Source of the DNA: Nonomuraea jiangxiensis
GTDB lineage: Bacteria > Actinomycetota > Actinomycetes > Streptosporangiales > Streptosporangiaceae
NCBI RefSeq assembly: GCF_900099965.1
Contig: NZ_FNDJ01000002.1
Coordinates: forward strand, 310,001-374,000
Length of the DNA: 64,000 nucleotides
Reading direction: 5' to 3'
Position numbers and translations under genes: made by a program. Under the pieces are notes generated by a model. The model had not been told where the DNA came from and did not search any database. It saw nothing but the letters and a program-made list of their open reading frames with translations. This document shows positions 24,395 through 33,501 of the stretch, in pieces (position 1 is the first letter of the stretch; each line of letters starts with the position of its first letter).

Positions 24395-25522
24395 ATGACG
24401 ATCAATCCGTACGCCGGATCGCCGTTCAGCTATGTCACCGAGCCGGCCGTGGCGCCGTACTCGATCGTGGAGCTGATGCCCGGCGTCCGCAACCTGTGCG
24501 AATACGTGCGGCTGACCGCCGGGGAGCGGGTGCTGCTGCTCATGGAGCACACCGTGGACCCGGTCGTCGTGCAGGCCATCGCGGCGGCGGCGGCGCTGCG
24601 CGACGCGGACGTGCGCATCCTGTCGGTGCCGCCGTTCAGCCCCGGCGGGTGGGACAGGGAGGCGTCGCTCGACATCGAGACGGCCGCGTTCCGTGAGTCC
24701 GACGTGGTGATCAGCGGCACGTGGTGGGGCGAGGTGCACACGGCGCCGCTGTTCTTCGACCAGATCAAGGCGCGGTCCTCCCGCTTCCTGTCGCTGCACA
24801 TGACGGCCACCGCCGGCGCGCTGCTCACCGGTGGCCGGTTGCCCGCTGAGGTGTTCTACGCGCTGCTGCGCCGGGCGCTGCGGCAGCTGTCCGTGGCCAG
24901 GACGATCCGGGTGACCTCGAAGCGGGGCACCGACGTGACGTTCGGCGGGCCGGCGTTCGACCCCGACCCGGGCGCGATGCGGCCCGGCGACTGGCGGCCG
25001 TTCCCGTACGGGGGCGCCAACTTCTGGCCGACGGACACCGAGGGCGTGATCGTGATCGAGGACAGCACGGTCACCGGCGTGCCCGAGGAGCCCCTGCGCA
25101 TCACCCTGGAAGGCAACCTGGTCCGCAAGATCGAGGGCGGCGCCGCCGCCGAGCAGCTACGGCGGTACGCGCCCGATGGCTTCTACATGCGGCACGGCCT
25201 GATCGGGCTCAACCCGAAGGTACGGATCGCGGGCGGGACCCAGTTCGAGCGGGAGAAGCACGCCGGGGCCTTCTACTGCGGCATCGACGGCCTGACCGAC
25301 GGCCGGCCGGTCAAGACGGGGCCCGGTTTCGCGCACTGCGACTGCCAGGTGGACCGGCCCACCGTGCTGGTGGACGGGGAGCTGTTCATCGAGCACGGCC
25401 GGCTGCTGCTGCTCGACGAGCCGGAGATCAGGGAGGTCGCGGCGCGGTTCGGGCCGCCGGAGGTGATCCTGGACGACAACCCGGTCATGATCCTTCCGCG
25501 CCGCTACACCGGGGCCGGATGA
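24395..25522 (+). CDS. M29/NicX-like metalloenzyme, uncharacterised
   Basis: The 375-aa protein resembles the aminopeptidase-T-like fold also used by 2,5-dihydroxypyridine dioxygenase (NicX). Visible are LEGNLVRKIEGG, MRHGLIGLNPKVR, FEREKHAGAFYCGIDG and FAHCDCQVDRPTVLVDGE, with His/Glu/Asp residues that can bind a metal. It could be a peptidase or a ring-cleaving dioxygenase; the sequence alone does not decide. GGGGAG precedes ATG 24395 by 6-7 nt. It is divergent from the LuxR regulator, which may control it. Confidence 0.65.
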   Translation: MTINPYAGSPFSYVTEPAVAPYSIVELMPGVRNLCEYVRLTAGERVLLLMEHTVDPVVVQAIAAAAALRDADVRILSVPPFSPGGWDREASLDIETAAFRESDVVISGTWWGEVHTAPLFFDQIKARSSRFLSLHMTATAGALLTGGRLPAEVFYALLRRALRQLSVARTIRVTSKRGTDVTFGGPAFDPDPGAMRPGDWRPFPYGGANFWPTDTEGVIVIEDSTVTGVPEEPLRITLEGNLVRKIEGGAAAEQLRRYAPDGFYMRHGLIGLNPKVRIAGGTQFEREKHAGAFYCGIDGLTDGRPVKTGPGFAHCDCQVDRPTVLVDGELFIEHGRLLLLDEPEIREVAARFGPPEVILDDNPVMILPRRYTGAG

Positions 25523-25689
25523 AAAGGGGCCGCCGCAGGATGGAAGCCGCCGCAGGGTGAAGGGCGCCGCAGGACGAAGGCTGCCACAGGATGAAAGCCG
25601 CCGCGGGATGAAGGGCGCCACAAGACGAGGGGGTGCTGTCGGACGGAGGGGCGCCGCCGGCTGAGGGGGCGTCGCCGGTTGAAGGGGCG
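25523..25689 (+). repeat. Degenerate ~17-18 bp tandem repeat between two convergent genes
   Basis: Units close to GCCGCCGCAGGATGAAG recur roughly eight times, decaying toward the LacI gene end. No ORF is supported here. The repeat fills the whole gap between the convergent M29-like and LacI genes. Confidence 0.7.
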
Positions 25690-26751
25690 CTATCGGCGGG
25701 GGCCGCAGCTGCCCCGGATGATGAGCTCCGTCGGCAGGACCACGCTGCGGGGGCGGCGGGTTCCCGCCCGTAGCACCAGCTCCGCCGCCCGGTAGCCCAT
25801 GTCCCGGCCCGGCTGGGCGATCACCGTCAGCGGCGGGGAGCACAGCTCGGCCCAGGGCACGTCGTCGTACATCACCAGTGACACGTCCCGCGGCACCCGC
25901 AGGTCCAGCTCCCTGGCCGCCAGCACCGCCGCCTCGCCCAGCACGTTGCCGCCCGCCACCACCGCCGACAGGTCGGGGCGGCTCTGGAAGAGGCCGGAGG
26001 CGGCGGCGTAGGCGGAGTCGCGGCTGCCGGTGCCGAACACGACCAGCTCCTCGTCCACCGGCGCGCCCACCGCCTCCCCGAAGGCGGCCACCCGCCGGTC
26101 CTGGCCGGGCCCGCCGAGGAAGGCGATGCGCTTGTGGCCCAGCCCGCGCAGGTAGCGCACCGCCGTACGGATGCCCGCCCGGTCGTCCGCCACCACGGCA
26201 GGGACGTCCATCGGGCGGCTCTGCGGGGCGGGGGAGAGGCCGTCCAGGAGCAGGAGGTCGTGGGCGGCGGCGGCCGCGGGGTCCTCCTCGTGGTCCGGCT
26301 GGGCGGGCAGGCGGTCGGCGAACACGACCGTCATGCCCGCGCGGATCGCCGGGGCCCAGGTTTCCGCGTCTCCCGACGGGACGGCGATCAGGCGGTCTAC
26401 GCTCTGTTCGAGGAGCATGCCGATCAGCTCGGCCTCCTGCTCGGGGTCGCCGCCCGTGGAGCCGAGCATGACAGGCTCGCCGGCCGAGCGGGCGCAGGCG
26501 AGCACGCCCTCCGCGAGCTGCCCGTAGAAGGTGTCGGTCAGGTCGGGGACGAGCAGGCCCATGCCGCCCGTGCGGCGCTGGCGCAGGTTGCGGCCCAGGG
26601 CGCTGGGGCGGTAGTCGAGCTGCGCGGCGACGGCCAGGACACGCTCCCTGGTGTGCGAGCTGGCCGAGCCGCCGGACAGCACCCGGGACACGGTCGCGAC
26701 ACCGACGCCCGCCGCCTCGGCCACATCCTTGATGGTCGCCCGCTTCTCCAT
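25690..26751 (-). CDS. LacI family transcriptional regulator
   Basis: The 353-aa repressor has a typical LacI N-terminus, TIKDVAEAAGVGVATVSRVL, with hinge helix region RPSALGRNLRQRR, and a periplasmic-binding-protein-like sensor domain ending in PTELIIRGSCGPRR. Its ligand is probably a sugar. The gene is divergent from the MsiK-type ATPase gene. LacI-like operators overlap its own start codon and the ATPase transcription start, so it should control both. Confidence 0.92.
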   Translation of the reverse strand: MEKRATIKDVAEAAGVGVATVSRVLSGGSASSHTRERVLAVAAQLDYRPSALGRNLRQRRTGGMGLLVPDLTDTFYGQLAEGVLACARSAGEPVMLGSTGGDPEQEAELIGMLLEQSVDRLIAVPSGDAETWAPAIRAGMTVVFADRLPAQPDHEEDPAAAAAHDLLLLDGLSPAPQSRPMDVPAVVADDRAGIRTAVRYLRGLGHKRIAFLGGPGQDRRVAAFGEAVGAPVDEELVVFGTGSRDSAYAAASGLFQSRPDLSAVVAGGNVLGEAAVLAARELDLRVPRDVSLVMYDDVPWAELCSPPLTVIAQPGRDMGYRAAELVLRAGTRRPRSVVLPTELIIRGSCGPRR

Positions 26752-26764
26752 GGAAACGATTCCA
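26751..26764. promoter_or_regulatory. LacI operator at the regulator's own start codon
   Basis: TGGAAACGATTCCA is a 14-bp near-perfect palindrome with the central CG characteristic of LacI-family sites. It begins at the first base of the LacI start codon. Confidence 0.75.
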
Positions 26765-26825
26765 TCATGGTTCCGCGAAAACCGGAAGTCGTCGATGCCG
26801 ACAACGGCTGGTCACACGGCAACCC

Positions 26826-26854
26826 TTGACACCGATGTCCGTTTCGGGTGAGAT
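26826..26854 (+). promoter_or_regulatory. Promoter of the MsiK-type ATPase gene
   Basis: TTGACA (26826-26831) and TGAGAT (26849-26854) are spaced 17 bp apart. The predicted transcription start near 26861 falls inside the second LacI-like operator and leaves a leader of about 75 nt. Confidence 0.65.
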
Positions 26855-26857
26855 GCT

Positions 26858-26871
26858 TGAAAACGTATCCA
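26858..26871. promoter_or_regulatory. LacI-like operator over the ATPase transcription start
   Basis: TGAAAACGTATCCA differs from the 14-bp LacI-type consensus TGGAAACGNTTCCA at two positions and keeps the central CG. Its place over the start site suits repression. Confidence 0.6.
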
Positions 26872-26935
26872 CTCCACGTAAGTGGGGACACGGTAACAAC
26901 GTCCGGGCCACCGCCCTGGAGCGCGAAGGAATGTC

Positions 26936-28147
<1,212 letters not shown>

Positions 28148-28188
28148 CCTCCACCAGTCCCGGCCGCCGAGCTTGCTCAGCGGTCGCT

Positions 28189-28227
28189 CGGGCCCCCACC
28201 GCGACCCCCTCCCGCGGCGGGGGCCCG
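28189..28227 (+). terminator. Terminator after the MsiK-type gene
   Basis: CGGGCCCCC (28189-28197) pairs with GGGGGCCCG (28219-28227), followed by TTCTAGT. It lies 42 bp after the stop codon. Confidence 0.7.
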
Positions 28228-28277
28228 TTCTAGTCGGATAAGTCCTCTGGCCAACTGGCACACGTTAGATTGCGGCT

Positions 28278-29153
28278 GTGCGCAGAGAAGAACTGCCGGG
28301 CGGAGGTCTGAGGCTTAGCGTGACCAAGCCCGCACTCCCGCGCATGCGGATCGAGGTCGCCGGTCCGAACCGGTTCTGGGTGCGGCAGGAGACGCGGACG
28401 GTCTTGCTGGCCAAGGTGGCGCGCTGGAACTACGGCGTGCACTATCTGCGGCTGCCCGGGGCCGTCCCCGTGCTGCCGCCGATCACTGCGGCGTCGGCGC
28501 GGACGGCTCCGTCGTGGCCACACCAGTACGCGTCCTGGCTGGCCACCGCGCCAGGGCCTTTGCACGCCGGCTGGTGGAGCCTGCGTGCGTGGCAGCCACC
28601 ATGGCCGGAATCCGTCTGGAGGCGCGAGGTCGCTGACGCTGATCCCGTCGGGTACCTGGACTGGCTCGAGGGCTGGCAGGGTGTGGTGCCGATGCGACGG
28701 CTTCCTGCCGCTGATGAGGGCAGAGTGAAGGCTTACCGCAAGCTCGCCCAGGAAGGGCTGCTGCCGCCGCTGTTGCTGTGGTGGATCAGCGGCCTGGATG
28801 GCTGGCTCCTGCTGGACGGGCACGCCCGACTGGCCGCGGCGCTCGCCGAAAGGCTCATCCCACCCATGCTCAGCCTGTACCTCGCTCCCTCGCCTGTACA
28901 GATCGATGAGGCGATCACGAACGCGATGTGGCACGATTCCGTCACCGCGGAGGGATTAGAACACGCCCGCCGGGCGGGGCGGGCTGGCGTCGACAGCGCC
29001 GTCCGAGTCCAACAGCGGCATTTCGCCGGCGTGTACGCCGCTATTCCCAGCGAACGTGAGCGCACCCGCGCCTGGCCCCTGCCGGGTGGTGTGCCCGCAT
29101 GGCAGAACGCCGCCACTGCGGCACCGCCTGGCTGGCCAACCGATCCCGGCTAG
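28278..29153 (+). CDS. Hypothetical protein with ParB-like motif
   Basis: The 291-aa protein is not recognised overall. Residues ~172-192 read SGLDGWLLLDGHARLAAALA, close to the DGHxRLxAA motif of ParB/Srx-like domains, and RKLAQEGLLPPLLLWW before it fits the preceding strand. It is Trp-rich (WWSLRAWQPPWPESVW). TAGATT lies 6 nt before GTG 28278, indicating a leaderless start. It stands alone between the MsiK terminator and a transposase relic. A nucleotide-binding or hydrolysing role is only a guess. Confidence 0.6.
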   Translation: MRREELPGGGLRLSVTKPALPRMRIEVAGPNRFWVRQETRTVLLAKVARWNYGVHYLRLPGAVPVLPPITAASARTAPSWPHQYASWLATAPGPLHAGWWSLRAWQPPWPESVWRREVADADPVGYLDWLEGWQGVVPMRRLPAADEGRVKAYRKLAQEGLLPPLLLWWISGLDGWLLLDGHARLAAALAERLIPPMLSLYLAPSPVQIDEAITNAMWHDSVTAEGLEHARRAGRAGVDSAVRVQQRHFAGVYAAIPSERERTRAWPLPGGVPAWQNAATAAPPGWPTDPG

Positions 29154-29434
29154 CGACGGTGAAAGCCAAGTCGTCTGGCCAGATCGCGTCGGCCATCGCC
29201 AGGCCGGCGACTCTTGTCGCAGGTCAGCAGGATGCCGTCGTGGGTGGTCATCACACCCGCGTCGACCTTGAGCATCGCGGCCAGGCCCTCGCGCTCGCCG
29301 CTTTCCGGGGTCGGCCAGTGCCCCCAGGATCGGCTGACCGTTGGCCGGGACATCCCGCAGGGCACCGGGGTGGAGTCCACGATCCGGCAGTTGTCCAGCC
29401 AGAAGTCGCTGGATCCGGCGGGCGGCGACGGTCA
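29150..29434 (-). pseudogene. Transposase relic (DDE type, IS982-like)
   Basis: On the minus strand the frame reads SSDFWLDNCRIVDSTPVPCG and MSRPTVSR, typical of the first catalytic Asp region of IS982-type transposases, then REGLAAMLKVDAGVMTTHDG and LLTCDKS, which match the region near the second Asp. About 40-60 residues normally found between these blocks are missing and both ends are lost, so it cannot be active. No terminal repeats of an intact element are visible. It ends next to the 23-bp inverted repeat. Confidence 0.65.
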
Positions 29435-29435
29435 A

Positions 29436-29486
29436 CTACTTTCCATGCCGGAAAGCTTGATGTAAGCTTTCCGGCATGGAAAGTAG
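29436..29486. promoter_or_regulatory. Perfect 23-bp inverted repeat covering the start codon of the membrane-protein gene
   Basis: Arms 29436-29458 and 29464-29486 are exact inverted copies with a 5-bp centre, GATGT. Each arm also contains a smaller palindrome, CTTTCC-ATGCC-GGAAAG. The ATG at 29476 lies within the right arm. As DNA it could be a double operator; as RNA it would bury the start codon in a hairpin. Confidence 0.8.
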
Positions 29487-29958
29487 GAGCCGCACGGAAA
29501 CCCCCGATCCGGCCGCCGCGCGCGCGGCCCTGGACAGCGTCACCGCCGTGCGCGCCCGTACGGCGGAGCACATCACGAGCCCATGGTGGTACCACTTCGG
29601 ACTCGGGACAGTGCTCGCCGTCGCCTTCCTCTCCATCAGCATGCGCTGGGCGTCCTACGGCGTCCCGATGGCGTTGCTCGCGGGACTCCTCCTCGGAACG
29701 GCGCTCAAACGCTCCACGGGCCTGTCTCTGGACCGCTACGCGGCCACTCCGGGAGCTCGGAAGCTCTCCATGGCGCATGGACTGACCGCCCTCGCCGTGA
29801 CCGCGATCGCGATGTACCTGGAATGGGGAGCCAAGGTGTACGGAGCCGTGGCGGTGGCCGGCCTGCTGATCGGAGCCCTCACCGTCGCCGTGGGCTACCG
29901 CATCGACGCGGCGCTTCGAGCGGATCTGCGGGCATCCCATGAACGCCCCGGTCTTTAA
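29476..29958 (+). CDS. Small membrane protein, partner of winged-helix regulator
   Basis: The 160-aa protein has four hydrophobic segments (LGTVLAVAFLSISMRWASYG, VPMALLAGLLLG, LTALAVTAIAMYL, VAVAGLLIGALTVAVG). It overlaps the following regulator gene by 20 bp. Membrane protein/winged-helix pairs of this kind are common in actinobacteria and usually encode a transporter-like or signalling protein with its own repressor. The start codon lies in a 23-bp inverted repeat, the likely control site. Function is otherwise unknown. Confidence 0.78.
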   Translation: MESRSRTETPDPAAARAALDSVTAVRARTAEHITSPWWYHFGLGTVLAVAFLSISMRWASYGVPMALLAGLLLGTALKRSTGLSLDRYAATPGARKLSMAHGLTALAVTAIAMYLEWGAKVYGAVAVAGLLIGALTVAVGYRIDAALRADLRASHERPGL

Positions 29959-30250
29959 CGAGATCATCCATGCCCCCAACCGGCTGCAGATCTGCGCCAT
30001 GCTCTCGGCGGTGGACTCGGCGGAATTCGCCGTGCTCCGCGACACCCTCGCGGTCAGCGACTCGGTGCTGAGCAAGCACCTCAAGGTCCTGCAGACGGCG
30101 GGATACGTGGAGACGGCCAAGACATCGGGCAGGGCCGCCGAAAGAAGCACCTGGATCTCGCTCACCCCGGCGGGCCGGCGGGCACTGGCCGGGCATCTGG
30201 CCGAGCTCCACCGCATCAGCGACCTGGCGAACATCACCAACAGCGGGTGA
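29939..30250 (+). CDS. Winged-helix transcriptional regulator (HTH_34/MarR-like)
   Basis: The 103-aa protein is a single winged helix: FNEIIHAPNRLQICAMLSAV, EFAVLRDTLAVSDSVLSKHL as the recognition helix, then the wing and LTPAGRRALAGHLAEL. It has no sensor domain. It overlaps the upstream membrane-protein gene by 20 bp, so the two are co-translated, and the large inverted repeat upstream is its probable target. Confidence 0.88.
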   Translation: MNAPVFNEIIHAPNRLQICAMLSAVDSAEFAVLRDTLAVSDSVLSKHLKVLQTAGYVETAKTSGRAAERSTWISLTPAGRRALAGHLAELHRISDLANITNSG

Positions 30251-30320
30251 CCGCCGCGACCCCGGCTCAGCGGCAGGCCTGAAGGACTTACTCGTCTGGT
30301 GTCGCCGCCGGGGTCCGAGG

Positions 30321-31070
30321 TCAGCGGCCGATCCTGCCCGACACCCGGGACTGCAGGCCGCGCGGGATCAGCCTGCCGATCGCGACGACGGCCTTGTAGC
30401 GGAAGTCGGGGATCGACACCCGCCGTCCCAGGGCCAGGTCGCGCATCGCCGCGCGTACCACGTTGTCGGCCTTGAGCCACATGAACCCGGGAATGCCGGA
30501 GGTGTCCATCAAGGCGCGCTGGTGGAACTCGGTACGCACGAAACCGGGGCACAGCGCCATGATCCTGATGCGCGGGTTGCCCACGTCGCTCGCGGCCGAC
30601 TCGCTGAAGTTGATCACCCACGCCTTGGACGCGCTGTAGGTGCCCCGGGTGAAGAACCCCGCCACCGACGACACGTTGATCACCGCGCCCCGGTCGCGCT
30701 CCCGCATGCCGGGCAGCGCGGCCAGCGTGAGCCTGAGCACGGCCTCGCAGTGCACCTTGAGCATGCGTACCTCGTCCGCGACCGGCACGTCGGGGAAGTG
30801 GCCGGGGTGGCCGAAACCGGCGTTGTTCACCAGCAGGTCGACGCCGTCGCGGAGTCTCGACTCGACCCTCTCCAGCCCCTGCTCGGTCGCCAGGTCGGCG
30901 GGCAGCACCTCGACGGCCACGCCGTAGCGGAGTTTGAGCTGGTCGGCGGCGCGGGCCAGCCGGAGCTCGTCGCGTGCCACCAGGACGAGCGAGTAGGCGT
31001 CGGCGGCCAGGCGGCGGGCGAACGCGGCGCCGATGCCGGAGGTCGCGCCGGTGATCAATGCGGTAGGCAT
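30321..31070 (-). CDS. Short-chain dehydrogenase/reductase
   Basis: The 249-aa classical SDR has the NAD(P)-binding motif TGATSGIG (residues 7-14), NNAG (~84-87), the catalytic Ser region INVSSVAGFFTRG and the YSASK catalytic motif (~146-150). The arrangement ALITGATSGIGAAFARRLAA with Arg at position ~33 suggests NADP. The substrate is not predictable. It is divergent from the sugar dehydrogenase gene by 27 bp. Confidence 0.92.
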   Translation of the reverse strand: MPTALITGATSGIGAAFARRLAADAYSLVLVARDELRLARAADQLKLRYGVAVEVLPADLATEQGLERVESRLRDGVDLLVNNAGFGHPGHFPDVPVADEVRMLKVHCEAVLRLTLAALPGMRERDRGAVINVSSVAGFFTRGTYSASKAWVINFSESAASDVGNPRIRIMALCPGFVRTEFHQRALMDTSGIPGFMWLKADNVVRAAMRDLALGRRVSIPDFRYKAVVAIGRLIPRGLQSRVSGRIGR

Positions 31071-31097
31071 GCGTGAAACCTTAACGTCCGTGGCAGG

Positions 31098-32258
31098 ATG
31101 AGGGACGTGCGCCTCGTCGTGTCCGGGCTGCTGTTCGCGGCTCTCATCGCGTGTTCCGCCTCCCCGTCACCGCCCGCCGGTTCCGGCGGCACCACGCCCG
31201 TCCCATCGGCGAGCCCGTCGCAGGCCACGTCCACCGGGCGGGGCGAGCTGCGCTTCACGGAGATCGCCACGCTGGACAAGCCCGTGGCCTTCGCCGTTCG
31301 CGAGGGGGACGAGCGCCTCTACATCGCCGAGCAGACCGGCAGGTTACGCACCTCGGACGGCGACACGGTGATCGACCTGAGCGCCGAGGTGAGCGGCGGC
31401 AACGAGCAGGGGCTGCTCGGCGTCGCGTTCCACCCCTCGGGCCGCTGGCTCTACCTCGACTGGACCGACGCGCGGGGCCATACCCACGTCACGGAGTGGG
31501 CCTACGACGGCACCCGGGCGACCGGCCGGCGCGACGTGCTCTTCCAGGAGCAGCCCTATCCCAACCACAACGGCGGCCAGCTCGCCTTCGGGCCCGACGG
31601 CTATCTCTACATCGCCCTCGGCGACGGCGGCAGCGGGGGCGATCCTCAGGGCAACGGCCAGGACCTGGGCACACTGCTCGGCAAGATCCTGCGCATCGAC
31701 CCGCGCCCGGACGGTCAGGGCGGCCGGCCGTACACGGTGCCGAAGGACAATCCGTTCGTCGGCAAGGAGGGCGCGAAGACCGAGATCTGGGCGTACGGGC
31801 TGCGCAACCCCTGGCGGTTCGGCTTCGACCGCGACACCGGCGACCTGTGGATCGGCGACGTCGGCCAGAACGCGTGGGAGGAGGTCGACTACCAGCCCGC
31901 CGGTTCGGAGGGCGGCGAGAACTACGGCTGGAACGCCCGTGAGGGCAAGGAGCGCCACAGCGGGGAGAAGAGCGGGGAGATGGTGGATCCGGTGATCACC
32001 TATCCGCTGCACGAGGGCGGCAACTGCTCGGTGATCGCCGGCTATGTCTATCGGGGGCGGAAGATCCCCTGGTTGCAGGGACAGTTCCTCTACGGCGACT
32101 TCTGCGCCGGCTGGATCAAGGCAGCGCCCGTGGACGAGCTGGACAAGGCGACTGAGGTCGGCAAGGTCGAGCAGCTCTCGTCCTTCGGGGAGGGGCACGA
32201 CGGCGAGCTCTACGCGCTCAGTCTGCAGGGTCCGCTCTATCGGATCGAGTCCGGCTGA
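31098..32258 (+). CDS. PQQ-type glucose/sorbosone dehydrogenase family lipoprotein
   Basis: The 386-aa protein has a lipoprotein signal (VVSGLLFAALIAC, Cys ~19) and a six-bladed beta-propeller of the soluble glucose dehydrogenase (GSDH) type: GNEQGLLGVAFHPSG, the HNGGQLAFGPDGYLYIALGD block, and GLRNPWRFGFD. It should oxidise a sugar or related alcohol outside the membrane. GTG 31107 is a possible alternative start. Its 3' end overlaps the convergent CMD gene by 41 bp. Confidence 0.9.
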   Translation: MRDVRLVVSGLLFAALIACSASPSPPAGSGGTTPVPSASPSQATSTGRGELRFTEIATLDKPVAFAVREGDERLYIAEQTGRLRTSDGDTVIDLSAEVSGGNEQGLLGVAFHPSGRWLYLDWTDARGHTHVTEWAYDGTRATGRRDVLFQEQPYPNHNGGQLAFGPDGYLYIALGDGGSGGDPQGNGQDLGTLLGKILRIDPRPDGQGGRPYTVPKDNPFVGKEGAKTEIWAYGLRNPWRFGFDRDTGDLWIGDVGQNAWEEVDYQPAGSEGGENYGWNAREGKERHSGEKSGEMVDPVITYPLHEGGNCSVIAGYVYRGRKIPWLQGQFLYGDFCAGWIKAAPVDELDKATEVGKVEQLSSFGEGHDGELYALSLQGPLYRIESG

Positions 32259-32553
32259 CCCGCTCGATCAGCTCTTCCACCTGGTCGTTCAGCTTGGCGC
32301 CACGGGCCCAGCCCGCGTAGTGGGACAGGAAGACGACGACCTCGCGCAGCTCGACCTCCGACAGCTCGCCGGTGCGCAGGGCGACGTCGAGGTGCACCTC
32401 CGTCATCTCGTGCAGCCCCTGGCCGACGAGCAGCCCGAGCAGGAGCAGGCGGCGGTCCCTGTCCGGCAGGACCGTCCTCGCCCAGACGTCGGCGAACTGG
32501 CGCTCAGCCGTCATGCCGAAGGAATCGACGATCTCCCTTGCGGGCTCTGTCAT
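32218..32553 (-). CDS. Carboxymuconolactone decarboxylase family protein
   Basis: The 111-aa protein has the CMD/AhpD-like helical core: DRRLLLLGLLVGQGLHEMTE, VHLDVALRTGELSEVELREV and LSHYAGWARG. The CxxC of peroxidase-active AhpD is absent, so it is closer to the decarboxylase branch; the actual reaction is open. GGGAG lies 6 nt before ATG 32553; longer in-frame starts exist. The last 41 bp overlap the end of the convergent sugar dehydrogenase gene. Confidence 0.85.
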   Translation of the reverse strand: MTEPAREIVDSFGMTAERQFADVWARTVLPDRDRRLLLLGLLVGQGLHEMTEVHLDVALRTGELSEVELREVVVFLSHYAGWARGAKLNDQVEELIERVSRTRSDRADPAD

Positions 32554-32813
32554 GGTGCGCTCCCGGTGGGCGGAAGGGATCCTCATATCTTTCGCTACTT
32601 CCTGAGTTGAACCAATGGGGGTTGCATGGACGTTGTACCGAACGGCTGCTCGGAGAGCGCCCGCCCCGCGCGGGCGAGTCGAATTTGATCTGTAACAAGT
32701 AAAGCCAATGTATGGCCAAGATTTGGTCAAGATTTCTCATCGTGCATCGGGCTCATTCCGCCTGAAAGCGGGCACAACAACTCCGTTGGTCCGTAAAGCG
32801 GAGGTAAGCCCTG

Positions 32814-33491
32814 GTGATAAAGACACGGGCTTTGATCACGCTCATGGTCGCGGTCTTCGTGCTGCCGGCGTGCGGGCAGCCGGAGTTCACCTACGTACGT
32901 GACAAGGCCGGCACCACCTACTTCAAAGTGCCCTCCTCATTCACGCAACTCGACGCGTACCGCATCGAGCTGTACCTGTCCGGTGACCATCCGAACTCCG
33001 AGGCGGCGCTGCTGCGGGCGGAGCGGGTCTGGTCGACCGCCTTCGACCAGTCCACGCGACCGTCGGTCGACCACCTGCTCGGCTCCCTCGATCCGTTCGT
33101 GTACGCCACCGTGCACCGGCTCACCGACGAGCAGCGCGACACGATCTCGCTCAACGGGCTTCGGGACTTCGTCCTGCCGGTGACCAAGCCGACCCGCGAC
33201 CTCTATATGCAACGAGCGATGGCCCTCGGCCGGCCGCCGGTGTTCAACCGCTTCGAATCCCTCCGCGACGAGGTTCTGCTTCTGGACAAGGGGGCCAGGG
33301 GCGTACATGTGCGGTTCAACTACCAGATCGGTAATGACGTTCAGACGTTCGACCACACCGCGATTCTCGACGAGAAGGGCGGCACGGTCTCGGTCATGCT
33401 CGTCGGCTGCCAGGCGATCTGTTTCCGTACGCGCACCGCCGAGTTCGAAAAGATCGTGAGTACTTTCAAGCTGCTCCGGCTGCCTGGATGA
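32814..33491 (+). CDS. Lipoprotein upstream of FtsH-like protease
   Basis: The 225-aa protein starts with a lipoprotein signal (MIKTRALITLMVAVFVLPAC), lipobox LPAC, so Cys 20 is the probable lipid anchor. The rest is a soluble domain of unknown family (VPSSFTQLDAYRIEL, HTAILDEKGGTVSVMLVG). GGAGG lies about 8 nt before the GTG start. The next gene begins 10 bp after its stop, so the two form an operon. It may be a surface sensor or substrate adaptor for the membrane protease, but this is inference from position. Confidence 0.8.
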   Translation: MIKTRALITLMVAVFVLPACGQPEFTYVRDKAGTTYFKVPSSFTQLDAYRIELYLSGDHPNSEAALLRAERVWSTAFDQSTRPSVDHLLGSLDPFVYATVHRLTDEQRDTISLNGLRDFVLPVTKPTRDLYMQRAMALGRPPVFNRFESLRDEVLLLDKGARGVHVRFNYQIGNDVQTFDHTAILDEKGGTVSVMLVGCQAICFRTRTAEFEKIVSTFKLLRLPG

Positions 33492-33501
33492 GGGAGCACC
33501 A

